A program made the translations under genes and the position numbers. The notes below the pieces were generated by a model. That model was given only the letters and a program-made list of their open reading frames with translations. It was not told where the DNA came from and did not search any database. DNA of 33,674 nucleotides from an uncultured Coriobacteriaceae bacterium (GTDB taxonomy: Bacteria > Actinomycetota > Coriobacteriia > Coriobacteriales > Atopobiaceae): NCBI GenBank assembly GCA_902790135.1, contig CADAQM010000024.1:1-33674 (forward strand), written 5' to 3'. Below, piece by piece: positions 27,662 to 33,674 of the stretch. Within the stretch, counting starts at the first letter, position 1. Each line of letters opens with the position of its first letter.

Positions 27662-28807
27662 ATGAACAGCTTCTTTGCTCGGCTCGACCGCCGTTATGTC
27701 AAGGTCTGCACCTACGCAGGGGCAACCGTGATTCTCACCGTGGCAGCACTCATGGTGCTGTATTCCGCGTCGCCCGTCATCGCGACGCTCTGGAATCTCA
27801 TCTGCGCGGTGCTGGAGCCCCTCGTGTACGGCGCTGCCTTGAGCTACGTCCTCAACCCTCTGGTCAAGCGCGTGTCGCACAGGCTCAAGAAGCATCCCCG
27901 TTATGCCGACAACGGCACCAAGCGCCGCAACGCGGCTGTGGCGATCAGCCTCATCCTGGTGCTGGTCGTTCTTTTGGGCATCGTGACCGTGCTGCTGCTC
28001 ATGATCACGCACAGCCTGGCCAGCCTCAAGTGGGCCAACATCCAGGCGATCTTCAGCGACGCAAGCGGCGACTTCCTTGAGTACATCTCCGCCGCTGAGG
28101 AGCGTCTCGAGCAGTGGGGCATCATATCCAAGGAAAGCGATACCAACCTGATCACCATATTCAACGGTGCCAAGAACGCAGCCTCGACGGCGCTGTTCGC
28201 CATCATCTTCGGCGTGTACCTGCTTATCGACGGTTCGCGCGTCTCAAACTACTTCGCGCGTGTGATGCACGCCGTGCTCGGCAAGCACGCCATCGATCCT
28301 TCGCGCATGATTGCCGACGCGGACCGCGTGTTCTCCGGCTACTTCCGCGGACAGGGCATCGACGCCCTTGTGGTGGGTACGCTTTCGGGCATCGTGCTTA
28401 CAGCCATCGGCGTTCCTTACGGACCGGTTATCGGCCTGCTCACGGGACTGGGCAACCTCATCCCCTACATTGGAGGGCCGGTCGGTTTTGGCAGCATCGC
28501 GCTCATGTGCCTGGCGGAGGGCTCTTGGCTCACCATGGCGCTGGGCTTTGTCGCGATGGGCATCGTCATGTTTGTCGACGGCAACATCATCAACCCGCGC
28601 CTGCTCTCCGACAACGTCGAGGTGCATCCCATGCTGGTGATTGCCGCGTTGATCGCAGGCGGTGCTGTGGGCGGTATCGCGGGCATGCTGGTGGCGGTGC
28701 CCACGGCGGCCTTCCTCAAGATCCAGCTTGATCGCTGGCTGGAGAAGCGCGAGCACACGGCCGGGGTCGAGGTCGCGGCAGAAACTGAGGCAACGCCGGA
28801 GGAGTAG
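27662..28807 (+). CDS. AI-2E-family (TqsA/YtvI-like) membrane permease
   Basis: 381 residues starting MNSFFARLDRRYVKVCTYAG. The N-terminal pair of membrane helices, a cytoplasmic or extracellular loop (about 110-175) and a C-terminal cluster of helices fit PF01594. Family motifs include YVLNPLVKRV, GQGIDALVVGTLSGIVLTAIGVPYG, LTGLGNLIPYIGGPVG, and DGNIINPRLLSDNVEVHPMLVIAALIAGG. About eight membrane segments are expected. Members include autoinducer-2 exporters and Na+/H+ antiporters; the substrate here is unknown. The following gene starts 4 bp after its stop. Confidence 0.9.
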   Translation: MNSFFARLDRRYVKVCTYAGATVILTVAALMVLYSASPVIATLWNLICAVLEPLVYGAALSYVLNPLVKRVSHRLKKHPRYADNGTKRRNAAVAISLILVLVVLLGIVTVLLLMITHSLASLKWANIQAIFSDASGDFLEYISAAEERLEQWGIISKESDTNLITIFNGAKNAASTALFAIIFGVYLLIDGSRVSNYFARVMHAVLGKHAIDPSRMIADADRVFSGYFRGQGIDALVVGTLSGIVLTAIGVPYGPVIGLLTGLGNLIPYIGGPVGFGSIALMCLAEGSWLTMALGFVAMGIVMFVDGNIINPRLLSDNVEVHPMLVIAALIAGGAVGGIAGMLVAVPTAAFLKIQLDRWLEKREHTAGVEVAAETEATPEE

Positions 28808-28810
28808 CGC

Positions 28811-29185
28811 GTGGGAGCCTTCAATGACAAGGTCTATGAGGTGGTTCGCCAGATTCCGTATGGCTGCGTGAGCACGTACGGCGACATCGCGCGGGCCATC
28901 GGCCAGCCGCGCAAGGCGCTCTTTGTGGGCTACGCCATGAAGAGCTCCCTCGAGGAGGGCGCGCTTCCCTGTCATCGCGTGGTCTATAAGGAGGGGCGCA
29001 TCTACCCAACCGACGAGGAGGGCAACCCCACGATCCAGAGCATCATGCTGCATCGCGAGGGCGTGCCGTTCATAGACGAGGACCACGTCGATCTCGCGGC
29101 CTGCCATTGGATACCCGGGCGTCTGGATGCAGAGGGGCGACCCGCCGATATCGACTGGGCTGCCGAAATGGGAGACCTGTTTTAG
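28811..29185 (+). CDS. MGMT-family (O6-alkylguanine DNA alkyltransferase-like) protein, short form
   Basis: 124 residues from a GTG 4 bp after the permease stop, implying coupling. The alkyltransferase DNA-binding domain is complete: VYEVVRQIPYGCVSTYGDIARAIGQP, then the active-site motif LPCHRVV (Cys54) and the 'arginine finger' helix region KALFVGYAMKS. Because Cys is kept, transfer of an alkyl group is possible, unlike Trp-containing ATL proteins. The N-terminal domain of full-length Ogt/Ada is absent. The residues after 70 (EEGNPTIQSIMLHREGVPF) fit the domain's end, followed by a tail of about 40 residues. Confidence 0.85.
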   Translation: MGAFNDKVYEVVRQIPYGCVSTYGDIARAIGQPRKALFVGYAMKSSLEEGALPCHRVVYKEGRIYPTDEEGNPTIQSIMLHREGVPFIDEDHVDLAACHWIPGRLDAEGRPADIDWAAEMGDLF

Positions 29186-29290
29186 GCATGCGGACGCATG
29201 CTCTCCCTGACGCCGTCCCTCGCGTACTCAATATATAGTGGTTGCTATATATAGTGGTAGCCGTCAGGGCGTACATATATATAGTATCCG
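29186..29290. repeat. Nested inverted repeats between convergent genes
   Basis: CCCTGACG (29205-29212) pairs with CGTCAGGG (29262-29269), enclosing ATATATAG (29231-29238) and CTATATAT (29245-29252). The segment ATATATAGTGG occurs twice and a third ATATATAGT follows near 29277. GCATGC-GGAC-GCATGC forms another hairpin right after the MGMT stop. It lies between convergent genes and could terminate transcription both ways, although the AT-rich inner stem is not a classical terminator. Confidence 0.4.
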
Positions 29291-29293
29291 GCG

Positions 29294-30193
29294 CTAGTCC
29301 CTCATCCCGAGTTTGTTGAAGTGCTCCTGCAATGCCAGGCGAACCTCGCGCAGGCGCTTCGCGGGGATGGGAATCACCGCGCCTGTGGTCAGGTAGAGGG
29401 AGTCCTGCTCAAAGCGACTGATGTAGGCGGGGTTGACGGCATAACTGCGGTGCACGCGCACGACCACCGAGCTCAGCTGATCTGCGATCGAGGCGATCGA
29501 GGCACGAAGGCGCAGGCGTCGGTCGGTGCAATAGATGTCGGTGTACTGGTGCGCCGCAGCAACATAGATGATGCTGTCAGGCTGGACCCAGTGGGTTACA
29601 CCGTCGGTGCCGCGTGCCTGCAGGGCGGGCTGGCGCTCGCCTGGGTCGCCCGCATCTCGCAGGGTACCGATGGAAGGACTTGCTGCGCGAGGCTTGTCGA
29701 AGGCCCGCTCCAAACCTCGAGGAACACCAGAGAAGCCCCTCCAGCTCCAAAGTGCCAGCTTGCACTCGCCGCTCCTGTCCCTTGACCAAACGGTCGTGCA
29801 TAGGAAGCGGTTGGGGGAGGCGGGACGGCGCTGCACGGAACCCTCCGAGCCAGACTCCTCAACGCAGTGGTGTGCGAGCACCATGCAGGCGTCCTTGCCG
29901 AGCGCAGTGACGTCGTACTGCTCGTCACGCATGATGAGGCGAGAGGCGTAACCGTCGCGCATGGTTTGCAGCACCCTGGTGATTTGCGCGGGACCCGAGC
30001 ATTCAAAGGGGTCCTCAGCGGCTATGAGTCTGCTCGCACTGTCGACCATCTGGGCGCAGGCATCGACGGCATTGGCCCAGAAGAGCCAAAGGAGCTCGCG
30101 CGTCAGCGAGATGGCAGAAAGCTCAAAGTCAGTCAGATCCGCTCCATAGGAGCCATCGCCGGCAGCGAAGCTGTCGGGCAACAGAGAGATCAT
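29294..30193 (-). CDS. LytTR-domain transcriptional regulator without receiver domain
   Basis: 299 residues, ATG at 30193 with GAGGGGGG on its strand. The LytTR DNA-binding domain covers about 200-297: VTHWVQPDSIIYVAAAHQYTDIYC, LRASIASIADQLSS, VVRVHRSYAVNPAYISRF and the end VIPIPAKRLREVRLALQEHF. The first 195 residues hold no response-regulator receiver (no phospho-Asp pocket) and no membrane helix. They contain several Cys and a stretch like a sensory or PAS-type fold, which I cannot name. It is divergent from the adhesin, with a 570-bp AT-rich gap, so it is a plausible regulator of it. Confidence 0.82.
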   Translation of the reverse strand: MISLLPDSFAAGDGSYGADLTDFELSAISLTRELLWLFWANAVDACAQMVDSASRLIAAEDPFECSGPAQITRVLQTMRDGYASRLIMRDEQYDVTALGKDACMVLAHHCVEESGSEGSVQRRPASPNRFLCTTVWSRDRSGECKLALWSWRGFSGVPRGLERAFDKPRAASPSIGTLRDAGDPGERQPALQARGTDGVTHWVQPDSIIYVAAAHQYTDIYCTDRRLRLRASIASIADQLSSVVVRVHRSYAVNPAYISRFEQDSLYLTTGAVIPIPAKRLREVRLALQEHFNKLGMRD

Positions 30194-30605
30194 GGCGACA
30201 CCCCCCTCAAAGGCGCAACCATTGCTACTGGCAATCTAAAGAACAAGCCCAAAAGTGATTATCGCTTTATGTCCCCCATTTGACTAAAGCGACAAGAAAC
30301 TATTCCGCAAAGCAATGAAATCACATAGTGAGCGGTAAATGCTATCGATATACAGCATTATCTACGCAAGCGGAAGCCTTAGAATGGCGAATGATCAAAC
30401 GACAACCATAAATGATATTTAATTGCAGCATATAAGTGCAACACAAATAGATGCTTACTATCAGCATATCAGTCATATGTTGCAGTATCTAAGTCCAATG
30501 AAACGTATATATGAAGGTAAATCACTATAGTGTCATGTTAGTTCTCTAAATAGGTGCTTTCTCTCTGGAGGCGCTAGGTCAGTAAAGGAAATGCGAGAGG
30601 TAGTC
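30194..30605. promoter_or_regulatory. AT-rich divergent regulatory region with 12-bp direct repeats
   Basis: The stretch is markedly AT-rich compared with the rest of the window and holds no gene. CAGCATATAAGT (30426-30437), CAGCATATCAGT (30462-30473) and CAGTATCTAAGT (30483-30494) are direct repeats starting 36 and 21 bp apart. AATGCT-N10-AGCATT (30338-30359) and TGCAACA/TGTTGCA (30437-30443, 30478-30484) are inverted repeats. TATATA/TATAGT hexamers downstream (30506-30531) are candidate -10 elements for the adhesin transcript. Confidence 0.45.
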
Positions 30606-30677
30606 ATGGGCAGAAACGAGACGAAAACGCAGCCCGTCCCAGTGACAACACGAAAACGCAAACGACTTGGTTTTGAT

Positions 30678-30708
30678 GCCCGGGCGGGATCGCCTCCCTC
30701 GGGCTTTT
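30678..30708 (+). promoter_or_regulatory. GC-rich hairpin plus TTTT in the adhesin leader (possible attenuator)
   Basis: GCCCGGG (30678-30684) pairs with CCCTCGGGC (30696-30704) around a bulged T, followed directly by TTTT. It lies 54 bp before the preferred adhesin start. If the in-frame ATG at 30606 is used instead, this is coding DNA. Confidence 0.35.
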
Positions 30709-30761
30709 GGCATGTAGGTGAGGCAAGGTCCGCGCAAGGTAATGGTTCGAAGGGGTTGGCA

Positions 30762-33674
30762 ATGAGTAAGAGACTGAGACTGGGTGCATGGGTGGTGGCG
30801 TTAGTCGCCGCGCTTGCTGTTGTTGTGGGAGGCATCGGCGTCGCGTTTGCGGCTGCTGGCGGTGTGCCCGATCACTTCAAGAACTTGAAACCGAACGACG
30901 ATGGCACGTATCAGCTTGAGCTTACGGTCAAGGGTGATGCTGATACCGAGACGGAGACCGCAGCTGACGTTAACGTGCTGATCGTATACGACGTGTCCAA
31001 CAGTATGACCAGCAATGCCGGTTCAACTAGGAATACCCGCGCAGACCAGGCTGAGGACATCGTCCATGACTTCGTTGCCAACCTGCGTTCATACCAATCC
31101 TCAACGGATCCATCCAACATTGAGATGGCCTTGGTGACGTTCGCAAGAACTGGATCGATTCAGCAGACGGGTGGCCAGGACTGGACCAGCAACCTTACTG
31201 ACGCGAACGGCATCAATCGCTTCTTTGACGACGGTGGCACCGACGGTCAAACTAAGCTGACATACACCGGAAACCCCTCGTATGGCACAAACTGGCAGAG
31301 TGCCTTGAGCAACGCTCAGACGCTGCTTGGCAGGGCTGATGACGATCCGACCTTTGTCATCTTTGTTACGGATGGTGCACCGACGGCGAGCGGTAATGGC
31401 AACAATGCTATCAGCCCCAATAGCAGTTTGAACCAGCTGCGTCCGTTCTATGAGGCGGGTCTCACGAGTGCTAGGGCAATTCAGACCCGCGAGAACACTA
31501 CCCTGTATGGTATCTACGCGTATGGTACCGAGGCCGACTTGCTTGACGACCTGATGTACTACGCCAACACGGGTACCGAGCGTACTATCGGTGGGGGCAC
31601 CCAACCGACCGACAACTACTTCACGGCAGCGGACTCGGCCGCACTGACCCAGGCAATCGAAAGCATCTTCCAGGAGATCGTCGAAACGCTTGGCGTTGGC
31701 GCAGTGTCCATCTCTGACGGGACGACAAGCGCAGTGGAAACGACCACTGGTGACATAGCTCATCTCCTTGAGGTTGACGACGGGTCGTTCGAATACTGGC
31801 TGTCCATTCCCGTTGCGAACAACCAGTTCACAAGGGTCAACCCGACGACGGGCGAGGAGACCACCTATACCGTGCAAGTAAATGGCGACACTTGCACCGT
31901 GACTGGTGGCGCTAGTCCCATTACAGTTACTGGCAGCATCTCTGGCGGTCAGTTCAAGTTCAAGTGGGAGGGCGCTACCGAGCTCTCTAACGACAAGACT
32001 CCGCCTGCCGCATCGTTCAACGGTACCTCTGTCGACTGGGATCTTTCCAGCGTTGGTACGCTGCTCGACGGTGTCACCTATTCCGTGACCTTCGACGTGT
32101 GGCCGAGTCAGTACACCTATGACACGATTGCGGAAATTCAGAACGGCGACAAGGATTACGACGACCTCGACGCGAACGAGAAGAAGTACCTTAACGAAGA
32201 CGGTACTCTGAAAACCAATACCAAGGCCGAGCTTACCTACACCGATACCCGTACTGATGATGGTGAGAAGACGGCAGTCTACACCGATCCCGAACCTGTC
32301 GGTCTTGTGGCAGAACAGATGTCTGTGCACAAAGATTGGGAGAACGAGCTCGACGACCGCGAGACAGAGACAATCGGCCTGACCGTGCTCGCGGACGAGG
32401 AGGAATTCACCAATGTCACCCTGTCTGCCGATGACAATCCCGCATGGACCAAGGACCCGGTCTACATCTCCACTGGCCTTATGCGCGTCAACAAGGAAGA
32501 TGGCAAGGCGCAGATTCTTGATCACGGTCATGACTTTACCTTTGCAGAGCTTGGTTCTGAGCAGTACAACTGGGAGCTCGTTACCCCAGTCATTCATCCC
32601 ATGCTCATCAACGGCAAACTGTACACGCTCATCCTGAAAGAGGAGGGTAAATTCCCAAGCGTTGACTTTCCCGTCGTACATGTTGAAGGACTGGATGATG
32701 AGTACGTGATCGACGGCAAGACCTACTACATTGCCGGAGAGGGCAGAGTGTCTCTCAAGGCATACAACTACCGTCGCTCCAACCTCAACCTGACCAAGGT
32801 CGTCACCGGCGAGGATGCCGACCCCGACCAGACCTTCCCGTTCACGTTGACGGTCAATAACTCCAAAGCTTCCAGCGGATCTGCCTCTGACACGAACTCC
32901 GACTACTACGTGTGGTTCTCGATTTACGACACGAACGCCAGCGCCACGGTTACGGACGCCAACGTCTCCGGTTCGGGCGTTGTAGGACCTAATGACAAGG
33001 GCTACTACTATGCTCCCAGCGGCAACGAGATTACCGTCCAGATGAAGGCCGATTGGAACCTGCGTTTCACGAACCTGCCCACCGGCACCACCTACGCCTT
33101 CGCCGAGGGCGACCTGGCGGATGGCTTCGACTTCAACAAGTCTGAGCTCACGGGCCAATACGGCTCGCAGACCCCCCAGTCCGGCAAAGCAGCCGACAGC
33201 AGTTGGGAGACCGGCAAGACGTCCACCGGCACCATCCAGAGCACCAACACCACCTATCAGGTGACCTTCACCAACGACTACCGGCTCACCGACCTCGAGA
33301 TTACCAAGCAGTGGGTTGATGCCAGCAACCAGGACGGCATTCGTCCGACGGACGCCGAGTTCGCCGAGCTGCTGACGCTGTCGCCCGCGGTCGATGGTGC
33401 CACGCCCACCGTGGTCGACAACGGCGACAACACCTACACCATCACCTACACCGGTCTGCCGCGCTTCATGAACGACGAAGAGGTCACCTATACCGTGACC
33501 GAGTCTGAAATCGACGGCTACACCACCGAGGGCAGCTCCGCCGGGGACCACGGCACCATCACCAACACGCATGAGCCCGAGGTCACCGAGGCCACCGTCA
33601 GGAAGGTCTGGGACGACGCGGACGACCAGGACGGCAAGCGCCCGGCCGAGCTGAAGGTCACCCTCTCCAACGGC
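30762..33674 (+). CDS. Surface adhesin/pilus-tip-like protein with VWA and Cna-B-type domains (3' end missing)
   Basis: 971 codons are open to the window edge. The ATG at 30762 has GAAGGGG upstream and gives a standard signal peptide (KRLRLGAWVVALVAALAVVVGG, then AFAAAGG). An in-frame ATG at 30606 with GAGAGG would add 52 basic residues before it. The VWA domain begins VLIVYDVSNSM, with the MIDAS motif DVSNS at 77-81 and VTDGAPT later. A beta-rich region follows. An isopeptide-type pilin domain starts near 672 (LNLTKVVTGEDADPDQTFPF), and Cna-B-like repeats begin near 841 (ITKQWVDASNQDGIRP) and 940 (VRKVWDDADDQDGKRP). An LPXTG sorting signal is expected downstream but not seen. This is host- or matrix-binding surface machinery. 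Confidence 0.9.
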   Translation, partial: MSKRLRLGAWVVALVAALAVVVGGIGVAFAAAGGVPDHFKNLKPNDDGTYQLELTVKGDADTETETAADVNVLIVYDVSNSMTSNAGSTRNTRADQAEDIVHDFVANLRSYQSSTDPSNIEMALVTFARTGSIQQTGGQDWTSNLTDANGINRFFDDGGTDGQTKLTYTGNPSYGTNWQSALSNAQTLLGRADDDPTFVIFVTDGAPTASGNGNNAISPNSSLNQLRPFYEAGLTSARAIQTRENTTLYGIYAYGTEADLLDDLMYYANTGTERTIGGGTQPTDNYFTAADSAALTQAIESIFQEIVETLGVGAVSISDGTTSAVETTTGDIAHLLEVDDGSFEYWLSIPVANNQFTRVNPTTGEETTYTVQVNGDTCTVTGGASPITVTGSISGGQFKFKWEGATELSNDKTPPAASFNGTSVDWDLSSVGTLLDGVTYSVTFDVWPSQYTYDTIAEIQNGDKDYDDLDANEKKYLNEDGTLKTNTKAELTYTDTRTDDGEKTAVYTDPEPVGLVAEQMSVHKDWENELDDRETETIGLTVLADEEEFTNVTLSADDNPAWTKDPVYISTGLMRVNKEDGKAQILDHGHDFTFAELGSEQYNWELVTPVIHPMLINGKLYTLILKEEGKFPSVDFPVVHVEGLDDEYVIDGKTYYIAGEGRVSLKAYNYRRSNLNLTKVVTGEDADPDQTFPFTLTVNNSKASSGSASDTNSDYYVWFSIYDTNASATVTDANVSGSGVVGPNDKGYYYAPSGNEITVQMKADWNLRFTNLPTGTTYAFAEGDLADGFDFNKSELTGQYGSQTPQSGKAADSSWETGKTSTGTIQSTNTTYQVTFTNDYRLTDLEITKQWVDASNQDGIRPTDAEFAELLTLSPAVDGATPTVVDNGDNTYTITYTGLPRFMNDEEVTYTVTESEIDGYTTEGSSAGDHGTITNTHEPEVTEATVRKVWDDADDQDGKRPAELKVTLSNG

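Noticed and set aside
31101..33572. 823-codon minus-strand frame opposite the adhesin
   Set aside because: The plus strand encodes a coherent secreted VWA/Cna-B protein; the minus translation shows no domain.

Overview
This GC-rich window with strong G/C preference at third codon positions looks like an actinobacterial chromosome, most likely from the Coriobacteriia (an Olsenella/Atopobium/Collinsella-type bacterium). The main clues are the dnaK-grpE-dnaJ-hspR order ending in a MerR-type HspR, the tilS-hpt-ftsH run, and a large Gram-positive surface protein with VWA and Cna-B-like domains. The genus is inference; no rRNA or tRNA gene is visible.

Layout. Positions 1-2661 hold the end of dnaK, then grpE, a zinc-finger-less dnaJ and hspR, closed by a terminator. 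A palindromic element with perfect 27-bp inverted arms follows (2781-2933). Positions 3100-5792 carry an AEC-type permease, an OMP-decarboxylase-superfamily enzyme and an unknown protein with a duplicated domain. On the minus strand lies a ClpX-type ATPase with two N-terminal membrane segments in place of the zinc-binding domain (5849-7555). A membrane-anchored leucine-rich-repeat protein and clpB follow. Next are a kinase-less PASTA protein, a small coupled ORF, a C-terminally anchored protein on the minus strand, and hsp20. Positions 15596-22032 contain a YycJ-like metallo-beta-lactamase-fold protein (minus), tilS, hpt, ftsH and an aminotransferase. Then come a PHP-domain protein, exonuclease III (minus), a patatin (minus) and a Sir2 deacylase.

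Positions 25.6-27.6 kb look accessory. One gene with a PD-(D/E)xK/DUF559-like C-terminus stands alone between two directly repeated, roughly 300-bp non-coding arrays. Each array has four boxes at an exact 41-bp period, then four inverted boxes at 40/41/41 bp. After this come an AI-2E-family permease, a short MGMT-like protein and a LytTR regulator (minus). An AT-rich intergenic region separates the regulator from a divergent surface adhesin that runs off the window.

How the genes fit together. The first 21 kb is dominated by protein quality control: DnaK/GrpE/DnaJ with HspR, ClpB, Hsp20, FtsH and the unusual membrane-anchored ClpX. clpB and hsp20 share an upstream pattern of two CTWAGA boxes starting exactly 24 bp apart. 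It does not resemble the HAIR operator of HspR or the CtsR operator, so it may be an undescribed heat-shock operator. The right end pairs a LytTR-type regulator with a divergently transcribed adhesin whose upstream region holds repeated 12-bp boxes.
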